Source of the DNA: Candidatus Termititenax persephonae
GTDB lineage: Bacteria; Margulisbacteria; Termititenacia; Termititenacales; Termititenacaceae
DNA length: 51,678 nt
Direction of reading: 5' to 3'
Assembly: GCA_003864475.1 (NCBI GenBank)
Contig: BGZO01000007.1
Location: forward strand, 1 to 51,678
Part shown: positions 19,855 to 28,683 of the stretch, one piece after another
Position numbering within the stretch: the first letter of the stretch is position 1
How the letters are laid out: every line of letters begins with the position of its first letter
Made by a program: the position numbers and the translations under genes
The notes under the pieces: generated by a model
What the model saw: only the letters and a program-made list of their open reading frames with translations
Database searches by the model: none
Told to the model about the DNA's origin: nothing

Positions 19855-21432
19855 TTGATGAACAAAGTCCTGTTAGAAAAAATAAGCGAAGCTTTCTCTT
19901 CGGTGTTACCTATTACCGCTATCGTTTTGATTGCCAGTATTATCTTGGTCCCGATGCCGGGCAGTGTCATTTTAATGTTTCTCTGCGGGGCGGCCTTGCT
20001 CATTATCGGCATGGGCTTTTTTACCTTGGGCGCGGATATGGCCATGACCCCTATGGGCGAAGGAATCGGCGTTCAGATTACCAAAATGTCGAACCTAATA
20101 TTGGCGCTCAGCATTAGCTTCATAATGGGAGTCATCATCACCATTGCCGAGCCGGATTTGATGGTACTCGCGCTGCAACTTGAGCAGGCGCTTGGTATCT
20201 GGGTACTAATCGTTACGGTAGGAGTCGGGGTGGGGGTATTCCTAGCCATTGCGGTGTTGCGGGTGCTGGTCGGTATTCCCCTGAGAACCTTGTTGTGTTT
20301 TTTCTACTTCATCACTTTTGGCATTGCGGTATATATGTTTGCCACCGGCAATGACGCTTTTATTCCGGTGTCTTTTGACTCCGGCGGCGTAACCACCGGC
20401 CCCATCACTGTGCCATTTATGCTGGCAATGTGCGTGGGTGTCGCGTCCCTGCTCGGCGACAAAGGTTCGCAGGAAGACAGCTTCGGTTTTGTCGCCCTCT
20501 GCAGTATTGGTCCCATACTCGCGGTGCTGATACTCGGCCTGATTAACAATATTACCCATGTCAACGCGGGCGAACTAATCAATGCTCCGGCACTCGCCGC
20601 CTACACGGACAGAGACATCGTGCTGGCTTTTCTCCAGAGATTTCCGCATATGGCCAGAGAGGTTTCAACTGCGCTCGCCGCCATACTCGTGTGCTTCACG
20701 ACCTTTCAGCTAATCACGCGGCGTTACCAAAAGCACCAGCTGTTGCGGATTACAGTCGGCTTTATTTACACATTTATCGGTCTGGTAATGTTCTTGACCG
20801 GGGTCAATGTGGGTTTCATTCCGGTGGGACATTTATTCGGCAGTGAACTGGCCAGCTCGAATCTCAAATGGATGCTGGTGCCAATCGGCGTGCTTATCGG
20901 TTATTTTATTGTTACGGCAGAACCGGCTGTCCACGTGCTAAATAAGCAAGTGGAGGATGTAACCCAAGGGGCGATTACCCGGAAAATGATGTATACCGGT
21001 CTGGCTGTCGGCATGGCACTGGCGCTAGGCATTACCATGATTAGGATTATCACCGGGTTACCCATTATGTTTATCCTGATTCCCAGCTATACCTTTGCTT
21101 TGCTGCTTACCTTTTTTGTGCCGCCTATTTTTACCGGCATTGCGTTCGATTCAGGCGGGGTCTGCTCCGGCCCGATGACCTCGACGTTCCTGCTACCGTT
21201 GGCGCTGGGCGCCTGCGCGGGGGTCGGCGGCGACATGATGCGGGATGCCTTTGGCATTGTCGCTATGGTTGCCATGACCCCGCTCATCGTTATCCAAATG
21301 ATGGGGCTTATCTATAAGCAGAAACAGAAACAAGCCGCGGCTCTCAAGGAAAAACACGCCGGAGTGCTGGCCGCGCTCACTCCTGAAGAAATTGGCCATA
21401 TCACGATATACGAGGAGGCCGCTCATGGCTAA
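19855..21432 (+). CDS. DUF1538-family membrane protein
   Basis: Two repeats containing AEPDLMVLALQLE / AEPAVHVLNKQVE and SFDSGGVTTGPITVPF / AFDSGGVCSGPMTSTF. Confidence 0.8.
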   Translation: MMNKVLLEKISEAFSSVLPITAIVLIASIILVPMPGSVILMFLCGAALLIIGMGFFTLGADMAMTPMGEGIGVQITKMSNLILALSISFIMGVIITIAEPDLMVLALQLEQALGIWVLIVTVGVGVGVFLAIAVLRVLVGIPLRTLLCFFYFITFGIAVYMFATGNDAFIPVSFDSGGVTTGPITVPFMLAMCVGVASLLGDKGSQEDSFGFVALCSIGPILAVLILGLINNITHVNAGELINAPALAAYTDRDIVLAFLQRFPHMAREVSTALAAILVCFTTFQLITRRYQKHQLLRITVGFIYTFIGLVMFLTGVNVGFIPVGHLFGSELASSNLKWMLVPIGVLIGYFIVTAEPAVHVLNKQVEDVTQGAITRKMMYTGLAVGMALALGITMIRIITGLPIMFILIPSYTFALLLTFFVPPIFTGIAFDSGGVCSGPMTSTFLLPLALGACAGVGGDMMRDAFGIVAMVAMTPLIVIQMMGLIYKQKQKQAAALKEKHAGVLAALTPEEIGHITIYEEAAHG

Positions 21433-22201
21433 AGAAAAATCCTCCGGCCTAAAGGTAAAACTGCCGTTCAGGGTTCCTTTCTTCCACGAGGGAGCAACTG
21501 GTACCGCGCGACACAAAACGGCGCCGCCCGCGCTGAAATTTTGTGTCGTTATCATGAATTGGGACAGGGTTCATCTAATCTCGAAACTGCTCCGAGAAAA
21601 AGAAGTCCTGTTTCACTTCATCAGCAAGGGCAGAGGGACGGCCACCTCCAATATACTCGATATTTTGGGTGTAGGCGCGGAGGACAAAGGGGTGGTAATC
21701 TGCCTGGAACCAGCGGCGCATGCGCTGGAACTTTTGCAGGCAATCCGCGAGGAACTCCATGCGCACGGGCCTGGCGCGGGTATCGCTTTCACGCTGGCTA
21801 TTTCGGCAATCAATACGGTTATCCTAAGAGGGTTTAAGAAAAAGCACCAGAATATAAAAATTTCAACAAACGAAGGAGGAAACAATATGGAAACAACAAG
21901 AAGCGACCTCATTATCTCAATCGTCAATCAAGGCTACAGCGACGAGTTTATGACCGTCGCTAGAGAGGCTGGGGCCCGGGGCGGCACGGTGTTAAGCGCC
22001 CGCGGGCTGGCCAATAAGAATGCGGTGAAATTCTTGGGCGTTTCGGTGCAGGAAGAAAAAGAAATCATCATCATTCTCGTCAAACGGGATAAGAAAGAGG
22101 CCATCATGCAGGCGGTAAGCCGAGCCTACGGCATTGCTTCCAAGGCGGAGGGTGTCATCTTTTCCTTGCCGGTGGACTCGGTGCTGGGGTTAAGCTCATA
22201 A
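21425..22201 (+). CDS. Tandem PII-like (P-II family) regulatory protein, partner of the DUF1538 gene
   Basis: FCVVIMNWDRVHLISKLLREKEVLFHFISKGRGTATSNILDILGVG and a second similar half; ATG overlaps the upstream stop, RBS gaggagg. Confidence 0.7.
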   Translation: MAKEKSSGLKVKLPFRVPFFHEGATGTARHKTAPPALKFCVVIMNWDRVHLISKLLREKEVLFHFISKGRGTATSNILDILGVGAEDKGVVICLEPAAHALELLQAIREELHAHGPGAGIAFTLAISAINTVILRGFKKKHQNIKISTNEGGNNMETTRSDLIISIVNQGYSDEFMTVAREAGARGGTVLSARGLANKNAVKFLGVSVQEEKEIIIILVKRDKKEAIMQAVSRAYGIASKAEGVIFSLPVDSVLGLSS

Positions 22202-22336
22202 GCGCTGAATCAGCCAAACACTGTAAACCAAAAATAAACCAAAAAAAATGAAACGATTTGGCGTAACTTACGATATCTTAACGTAAGTAGAGCCTCTCCC
22301 CCTTTGGTTTCTGCTTGCCAGTTATGGACAAAAGGG

Positions 22337-22377
22337 CCAATGCTTCCTCCCTCCCCAAAAAAGCATTGGTCTTTTTT
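22337..22377 (+). terminator. Rho-independent terminator with C-rich loop
   Basis: CCAATGCTT-cctccctccccaaaa-AAGCATTGG followed by tcTTTTTT. Confidence 0.8.
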
Positions 22378-22482
22378 GTTTATTCCGGGCAGATTTGTCA
22401 AAAATTTGAAACACTGCTACACTCTATGACCATACGCTCAACTAAAAAATAAAATTCAAAGTGCGCGGGGATAAAAAATTAA

Positions 22483-23550
22483 ATGTCGGTTATCGCAATT
22501 ATCAACCAGAAAGGCGGCTGCGGCAAAACCACCACGACTATCAACTTGGCGGCAGCCTTAACCAAAAAAAAGCAACGAGTTTTGATTGTTGATTTTGATC
22601 CGCAAGGACATTCGTCGCTGGGGCTGGGGATAGACAGTCAGCAGATAAAACACACGGTGCAAAATGTGTTGCTGGACGACACAGCGTTTGCCGAGGCGGT
22701 CATCGCCCTGCCCGAAAATCTGGATTTGTTACCGTCCAATATCACGCTGGCGGCCTTAGAACAGAAACTGTCCGGACTGACCGGGCGCGAATATTATCTG
22801 CGTCAATTGCTGGAAACACAAAAACAAAATTACGACACGATAATTATTGACTGCCCGCCGCACCTCGGTCTCCTGAGCGTCAATGCCTTGCTGGCCGCCG
22901 ACCGTGTTATCGTGCCGGTCGAACCCGGTAAGTTTGGCCTAGATGGCCTGCAAAAACTGGTGGAAACAATCCAAATGCTCTGCCAAAAAACCAACCATCA
23001 GCTGGACATCAAATATCTGCTTTCGCTGTTTGACTTGGAGTCTGAGTTTGCCGAAACATTCGCCCAAAGATTCCGCCGCGATTACGGCGACAGCCTACTA
23101 CACAGCCGCATTCACCGTTCCAGTGTCATTCGCGACGCGGCACAGGCTGGCAAAGCCGTCGTGAATTTTCAAACGCGCTCCCTGCCCTATCTTGACTACA
23201 TGGCCTTGGCCAACGAGGTCATTCTCTGGCAAAACCAAGAAATACTCGCCAAGGTCATCAATAGTCCGGCCGCTCCGCCGCAAAAAACACCGCTGGGCGT
23301 ATGCTTTACCTTGCAGACTGAGGATGCCGAGGCCGTGCATCTCGCCGGGGATTTCAACAACTGGATTCCCGAAGCCGCACCGCTAATCAAGCTGGAACAA
23401 AAAGGCGTATGGTACACTTTCCTGTCGTTGCAGGACGGGCGGTACAATTACCAGTATGTCGTCGACGGCAAATATCAAACCGACCCTGCCAACCCTGAGG
23501 TTGCCGACTCGCCTTTCGGCGTAAAACAATCAGTGCTGGAGATTGGTTAA
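22483..23550 (+). CDS. ParA/Soj-type ATPase fused to a C-terminal CBM48/AMPK-type glycogen-binding domain
   Basis: IINQKGGCGKTTTTINLAAAL, IIIDCPPHLGLLSVNAL; C-terminal VHLAGDFNNWIPEAAPLIKLEQKGVWYTFLSLQDGRYNYQYVVDGKYQTDP. Confidence 0.9.
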   Translation: MSVIAIINQKGGCGKTTTTINLAAALTKKKQRVLIVDFDPQGHSSLGLGIDSQQIKHTVQNVLLDDTAFAEAVIALPENLDLLPSNITLAALEQKLSGLTGREYYLRQLLETQKQNYDTIIIDCPPHLGLLSVNALLAADRVIVPVEPGKFGLDGLQKLVETIQMLCQKTNHQLDIKYLLSLFDLESEFAETFAQRFRRDYGDSLLHSRIHRSSVIRDAAQAGKAVVNFQTRSLPYLDYMALANEVILWQNQEILAKVINSPAAPPQKTPLGVCFTLQTEDAEAVHLAGDFNNWIPEAAPLIKLEQKGVWYTFLSLQDGRYNYQYVVDGKYQTDPANPEVADSPFGVKQSVLEIG

Positions 23551-23652
23551 ACCGCGCGAGGGCGCAAGCCGTATGCTCCATGTACGGCAATATCAGCGCA
23601 AAGCATTTTAATCCACGTAGCGGAGGTGTCCAGCAACGCACGGGTGTACGGC

Positions 23653-23684
23653 GTTTCAATCCACGTTCCTGTATGAGGAGCGAC
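23653..23684 (-). repeat. Isolated type I-C-like CRISPR repeat unit (GTCGCTCCTCATACAGGAACGTGGATTGAAAC on minus strand)
   Basis: 32 nt, 30/32 identical to the copy at 29256; GTCGC...GTGGATTGAAAC typical of I-C repeats. Confidence 0.6.
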
Positions 23685-23880
23685 CTGTCCCCAAGTCGGC
23701 TGTACAGGCGTTATTCCTGACATATTTAACCTCCAAAAGTGGTGTAAGTCGCGCCCTGCCCAGCGCGTCATCGTATGCCCACATGCGACCATTTTGCCTG
23801 AAATAAATAATTTTTCCATTAGATTTTTGAGTAAAAAACTGGACATTGATTTTTTCAGGGAAAATGCTAGAATTTTAGCG

Positions 23881-24539
23881 ATGAGTTATAATAGATTTTC
23901 ACCCCCCCCCCCCCCCCCCCCATTTTTTCGCTTAGGTACGCCAAAAATCTAACATATTATTGCAAGCGATTTGCAACAATAACCCTGCTGTCCCTGTTTG
24001 TTGTCGGCTGCGGGGTAACAAAAGATGCTTCGGGCGGCGGCGGGAGCAGTAGCGGCACCGCGCCGCCAAGCGCTCCGGTGGAGCCTAAGTTTTACACGCT
24101 GACAATATCGAGGCGCAAGGATGTAACCGCACCAACGGTTAATTTTTTCGTGGACACGGTGCTGATTGAGAATACCGATTGCCCGCGCTCCTCAAAAGAA
24201 TACAAGGACCCGAACTACCCATACGACACAAATAATCCCCATTATTGGTTTAAGGACATTTCCTATACCCTGACGGAGAATACAAAAGTTTACGCCGTGT
24301 TAAATACCAATATTGTGGGAGCCGACTGGCAAAAACATAATTATTTTAGTTTTGAGGTCAGTAAAAATATTGGGACAGAGAACACCCTAACAAAATATTA
24401 CGCGCAAGAAAAAGATGCGACGCTGGAGCTCGTAATGACCGCTAATTATATTGTCAGCAGATTTGCTCTTGATTGGTGGTCATATTCCCAGTATGACCCT
24501 GACAGCAAACCGCCGAATATTATTACAAAGCCGGAGTGA
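23881..24539 (+). CDS. Candidate phase-variable lipoprotein (frame OFF as assembled)
   Basis: ATG AGT TAT AAT AGA TTT TCA (C)20 then frame IFSLRYAKNLTYYCKRFATITLLSLFVVGC-G; in frame only when C count is a multiple of 3. Confidence 0.6.
23902..23921 (+). repeat. Poly-C tract (20 C)
   Basis: Direct count. Confidence 0.95.
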
Positions 24540-24572
24540 GCGCATGAAAAAACCGCTGGAGAAAAGATAATT

Positions 24573-25124
24573 ATGTGGTCGTTTATAAAAAATATACAGT
24601 CTAATACCGATGTTATTCCTAAAAATGACGCAATGTGGATTATTGGTATTTTTGCAATTATACTAGGATTTCTAATTTATAGTTTTTTCAACGATTTTAT
24701 TGAAGAAAATCGGAAAGCTAATATAAGAATAACATTTAAGAATTTTTTTGAGGGTTTCATTACCCAATGTGTTGGAGTGGTTATTTTCATTATAGTTTTG
24801 TTTTGTATTGTTCTCCTGTTAGATATTGGATATAGAGAAATAACTAAAGAAAAACCCAAGACAGAAGAAAAAGTTAATATCCGTAATTCATCATTGCCAT
24901 ATAAGACTGTAAATGGCTTCCAGATTGAAAGAACTTTTAATGTCGGTAATTATGAAGTTGTTGAAACAATAGATATAGTATCAATGAATAAATATATTGA
25001 CACACCCAATTATTACATAATAATTGACGACAAAGGCAATAAATACACTCTTATCAAAAACAGCAACAATAATGACCCACTAAACTTATTTGAAGATTTA
25101 AGCACAGCAGATTTTGATTTTTGA
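24573..25124 (+). CDS. Hypothetical membrane protein
   Basis: Two TM segments; RBS ggagaaaagataattATG. Confidence 0.6.
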   Translation: MWSFIKNIQSNTDVIPKNDAMWIIGIFAIILGFLIYSFFNDFIEENRKANIRITFKNFFEGFITQCVGVVIFIIVLFCIVLLLDIGYREITKEKPKTEEKVNIRNSSLPYKTVNGFQIERTFNVGNYEVVETIDIVSMNKYIDTPNYYIIIDDKGNKYTLIKNSNNNDPLNLFEDLSTADFDF

Positions 25125-25195
25125 CTTATCAATTTGTAATTGGTGTTGTTTTGGCCATAATACTAAGACTAAGATAATAAACGAGGAGTAAGAAA

Positions 25196-25426
25196 ATGCG
25201 AAAACTTAAAATCAACCAAAAGAGAATGTTTAAGCACTCTATATATACCAGTATTGGCTTTGGCGTTGTGGCAACGATTATGGCAGTGTTTAGTGGAGAC
25301 ATTGGAGTATTTTTCGGCTGTTTAATCGGCGTTCCGCTAGCAACGATAATTCCGCTAATAATCATTTGTTTTATCTGGGAGATTATCAGGAATTTTTTAG
25401 AGTTCGAGGAAGACAACAACAAATAG
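25196..25426 (+). CDS. Hypothetical small membrane protein
   Basis: RBS gaggagtaagaaaATG; two hydrophobic segments. Confidence 0.6.
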   Translation: MRKLKINQKRMFKHSIYTSIGFGVVATIMAVFSGDIGVFFGCLIGVPLATIIPLIIICFIWEIIRNFLEFEEDNNK

Positions 25427-25442
25427 GATTTTGGGGCTAAAT

Positions 25443-26000
25443 TTATTTATTAAGCCCGCAACACTTTTTATATTTTTTACCACTCCCACATGGGCATGGT
25501 TCATTTCTTCCAATTCTATCAAAGCCAACTTCTGGCATAACATAAGAATGTTTCATAAAATCAATATGTCCAATTGACGGTATACGGAATGAAAAAACTG
25601 TTTTTTTGTTAAAATTAGAAATTGCAAAATCACCCACCGTAATAATATCCATTCCTATTAACATATCACATCCTTGGGGAGTTCCTTCTACAACCAACAC
25701 ATTGCTTACCTTTACTTTGTTCGGCAAACCTACATTTACATAATAAAGATTACTCGGAACATCTTTTTCACTAGGGGTGCTTATCAATGTTTTTGACACA
25801 ACACTTAAATCAAGTTTCCTTGCTATTTCTGGTCTTATTAAAGAACAACTTGCCCCGGTATCCCACAACGCTTTAACTTTTTGGGTTTTATTCGTATTAT
25901 AAGCATTCTCAATTAAAACTTCTGTTATAAGTCCTCGCAATAACCCATTCTGGGAAACATATGTGAAACTATAACTTTGGCGCTGAGATGTATTTGCCAT
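25443..26000 (-). CDS. Retropepsin-like aspartic protease with C-terminal SEC-C zinc-binding motif
   Basis: [22 protein letters not shown]-terminal [19 protein letters not shown]. Confidence 0.8.
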   Translation of the reverse strand: MANTSQRQSYSFTYVSQNGLLRGLITEVLIENAYNTNKTQKVKALWDTGASCSLIRPEIARKLDLSVVSKTLISTPSEKDVPSNLYYVNVGLPNKVKVSNVLVVEGTPQGCDMLIGMDIITVGDFAISNFNKKTVFSFRIPSIGHIDFMKHSYVMPEVGFDRIGRNEPCPCGSGKKYKKCCGLNK

Positions 26001-26264
26001 CTATGCAGCTTTACGTTTAGAAATAGCAACGTTACCCTGAAAATGGTTTACGGCTTGTTTTTTATCCTTAAAACATTCTTGGACTAAAAATGTGCCCAGC
26101 TTTTCTGTTGTCAGCGTCGCATCTAAAGCAGATTTGAATGTATCATAATCCCCTAAAACACCTTGGTTTTTAATCACAAGAAACCTATGCCCGTATTTTT
26201 TATAAAAAGCAGGCATATTTTCAATAAAATATTTATAGTCTTTATCAAGCACTGAATTATTCAT
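26001..26264 (-). CDS. Small hypothetical, DUF5678-like
   Basis: FIENMPAFYKKYGHRFLVIKNQGVLGDYDTFKSALD; abuts the aspartic protease gene. Confidence 0.5.
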   Translation of the reverse strand: MNNSVLDKDYKYFIENMPAFYKKYGHRFLVIKNQGVLGDYDTFKSALDATLTTEKLGTFLVQECFKDKKQAVNHFQGNVAISKRKAA

Positions 26265-26278
26265 ATTTAATCACCAGG

Positions 26279-26342
26279 TATATTATACCACATTTCCACC
26301 CATTTCCAGTATTTTTTAACATGCATAATGTGGTATAATATA
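26279..26342. promoter_or_regulatory. Divergent promoter pair inside a 16-bp perfect inverted repeat
   Basis: TATATTATACCACATT (26279-26294) and AATGTGGTATAATATA (26327-26342); each arm has an extended -10 TGGTATAAT. Confidence 0.7.
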
Positions 26343-26356
26343 AACAGGTGGCAAGT

Positions 26357-26506
26357 ATGATAAGAACATTAAAAATAGCATTAAAAGCCTTGAAAAACTG
26401 CATAAAAAAAGAATATGCCAATGAGGTTTTTTTCAGCGATTTGCATGTGTCAGATTTCATTCATTTTGCTTTAGTACAGAAATTAACCAGTTTATTTACT
26501 CATTAG
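26357..26506 (+). CDS. 49-aa small protein (MIRTLKIALKALKNCIKKEYANEVFFSDLHVSDFIHFALVQKLTSLFTH)
   Basis: Positioned about 17 nt after TATAAT; aggtgg upstream. Confidence 0.4.
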   Translation: MIRTLKIALKALKNCIKKEYANEVFFSDLHVSDFIHFALVQKLTSLFTH

Positions 26507-26511
26507 AGCAA

Positions 26512-27702
26512 TTATTTTGTCTTTCTTTGGCTAATTATAGAATTTAAGGCTAGGCCTCTATTTTTTAATTCAGAGTTTAATAGTTTCTTTCCTAAGCCAA
26601 CTAGTGGCCGTCCAGTTTTTATCGCCACTTTATGTACAATCGGAGAAAACGGAAGTGATAGGGCTGCTATTAACGGATTTTTTACAGCGGCAATACCAGC
26701 GCCAAACCCAGCCGCGCTAGCAACTTGTTTAGAAAAATCGTCAGCATATATTGGAAATAATCTGTTGAACTGCTCTGCCGCCGCGTTTATTTCCTTACCA
26801 AATGTGGATTTAGCCGTATTCAATCCCCTAATAACTCTTTGTCCGGCCTCTGCTTGAGCTGTTTTTAATCCTTCTTTTGTCGCGTTCATTTTTAAGACGG
26901 ATGGGTCATCAATGGCAGCTTTATATAAATCTTTTTTTATGCCAGTAAGCTTTGAGCCAAGTTTAACTATATTATTTTTATTGAAAATATTTTTTGCTAA
27001 TGTTCCTCCACCTAACAATGCCGTATCTAAAATAACAGAAAATTTTGCACTATCTATAGCGTCTTTTAATGCATCCTCATGATTGGCTCTATCTAGTGTT
27101 CTATTTTTAACGTAACTGCCGGTGCCTATCGTACCCGCTCTTGCCATTATTGCTGTGGCATTATTGACCAAAGGTTTAGCTAACGCGCTAGATAATTTTG
27201 CTGACTTGGATATTACTGGCAATGCCCTTAATGCTTGAGGAACTTTACTAGCAGAACCGGCTAAACCCATTATCGCACCCGAAGCAAGAGCTTTGGGTGC
27301 GACTTCCTTTAATACCGATTTTATAACATTAAATTGCTCTTTAATATCTAATCCGGTTTCGTCGTTAGGACTTTTTTTATAAATATCCCTTAGTGCATCT
27401 GTATATTTTGGATACTTTTTATTATATCCGACAAAGCCAGCGGCAAATTTCGCAGTTTTTGGTAGAAAACTTTTGTCATAATTTTCAGCATCTTTTATAT
27501 TTGATAATTGTTTTGGCGTAAAGCGTAATTGTATTGCTAAATCGTTTTTCATTTTTCTCCGCTTCTCTAATAAGTCAGCTCGGTTATTATATATATCCCG
27601 TAAAATCTCATAATCATCGCCTTCAGCATTTGGGTTTAATGCTTTAAATTTATTTATATTTTCCCTATCAAAATTTTCAATATCTGCTGCTACTGTTGTC
27701 AT
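26512..27702 (-). CDS. Phage-like hypothetical protein
   Basis: 396-aa ORF rich in Ala/Lys helices; in accessory region. Confidence 0.6.
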   Translation of the reverse strand: MTTVAADIENFDRENINKFKALNPNAEGDDYEILRDIYNNRADLLEKRRKMKNDLAIQLRFTPKQLSNIKDAENYDKSFLPKTAKFAAGFVGYNKKYPKYTDALRDIYKKSPNDETGLDIKEQFNVIKSVLKEVAPKALASGAIMGLAGSASKVPQALRALPVISKSAKLSSALAKPLVNNATAIMARAGTIGTGSYVKNRTLDRANHEDALKDAIDSAKFSVILDTALLGGGTLAKNIFNKNNIVKLGSKLTGIKKDLYKAAIDDPSVLKMNATKEGLKTAQAEAGQRVIRGLNTAKSTFGKEINAAAEQFNRLFPIYADDFSKQVASAAGFGAGIAAVKNPLIAALSLPFSPIVHKVAIKTGRPLVGLGKKLLNSELKNRGLALNSIISQRKTK

Positions 27703-27772
27703 ACCCTAACTATACAAAAACATGTAGAAAAGTCTATTAGAATTTTGAGTAAAAAATTAGTGATAGCGTGGT

Positions 27773-27800
27773 CAGGGCGGAGTTTTTACGCTCCGCCCTG
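27773..27800. terminator. GC-rich hairpin AGGGCGGAG-tttttacg-CTCCGCCCT
   Basis: Perfect inverted repeat. Confidence 0.5.
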
Positions 27801-28001
27801 TTTGGGTTAGCGTATAATGCTGATAAGCTCAACCATTAACGCGACCAAATTAAGAAACCAAATTAAAATTGATACAATTCTCCCTTTCCGGCAAATAAAA
27901 ACCCTTTACCGGCAATTATTCGCCTTTTTAAAAATTGTTGACATTCATATTTGGAGTAGTAAAATAGACTTCGCTGGGAAGTTAGAAAACCTGCTCTCTT
28001 G

Positions 28002-28035
28002 GAAGCCGATGTTTGCGCATCGGCTTCACTTTTCT
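28002..28035 (+). terminator. Hairpin GAAGCCGATG-tttgcg-CATCGGCTTC with T-rich tail
   Basis: 10-bp perfect stem; TTGACA-16-TAAAAT promoter about 70 nt upstream. Confidence 0.6.
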
Positions 28036-28183
28036 GTATAGACTTTCAATTCAACCACGCCCCTTTCATTGCTTTACAAAACAGGCGGGGCTTATCCCCA
28101 CTACAAGATAAGCCCCATGATTTTTGTAGTGGTTTAAAATTGCACCCCCTCTTATTGGTTTAGACCGCAAGAGGTTTTTTTAT

Positions 28184-28480
28184 TTACTCTTTTTTAAATT
28201 CGTTCATATCAATCATTAACTCTTGAATAAAACCATTGCCACCTAGTTTTTTATACGCATCATAAAGAGAGTTAGCGGTGGAAAATTTATATATGCTTAT
28301 CTTCCTATCTGGCTTGCATTGTTCATATATTTGGTATATTTGACTTCTCAATATTGCAATAAAGGCGTTATTGCTGTCAGCAAAAAGCCATTTTTTTAAC
28401 CTGCCGATAACAACAAAAAGGCCGCCTGCGATAGTCATTACGCAGGCAATTATATTTAATATTTGCTGGATATTATCCAT
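28184..28480 (-). CDS. Small membrane protein
   Basis: N-terminal TM MDNIQQILNIIACVMTIAGGLFVVIG. Confidence 0.5.
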   Translation of the reverse strand: MDNIQQILNIIACVMTIAGGLFVVIGRLKKWLFADSNNAFIAILRSQIYQIYEQCKPDRKISIYKFSTANSLYDAYKKLGGNGFIQELMIDMNEFKKE

Positions 28481-28483
28481 TGC

Positions 28484-28630
28484 TTAATCCTGCTCCTTGT
28501 CCAGTTTTTCATTCAGTTTTTTATAATACAAATAACATTCGTTAAAATAACGAACTTGAAAAACGGCAGAAATAACAGCACTAACAACAACAATTAAACC
28601 AGCACCTACAATTAAAAAATCTTCCTGCAT
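28484..28630 (-). CDS. 48-aa TM protein (MQEDFLIVGAGLIVVVSAVISAVFQVRYFNECYLYYKKLNEKLDKEQD)
   Basis: aaaggattaattATG upstream on minus strand; not in the supplied ORF list. Confidence 0.5.
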   Translation of the reverse strand: MQEDFLIVGAGLIVVVSAVISAVFQVRYFNECYLYYKKLNEKLDKEQD

Positions 28631-28683
28631 AATTAATCCTTTCTTGTTTCAGTATTTAGCATCGTCCCGATTTTGGGACAAAG

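Noticed and set aside
26257-26460. 67-aa minus-strand ORF across the divergent promoter
   Set aside because: Covers the inverted-repeat promoter region and the opposite-strand 49-aa ORF; unlikely to be coding.
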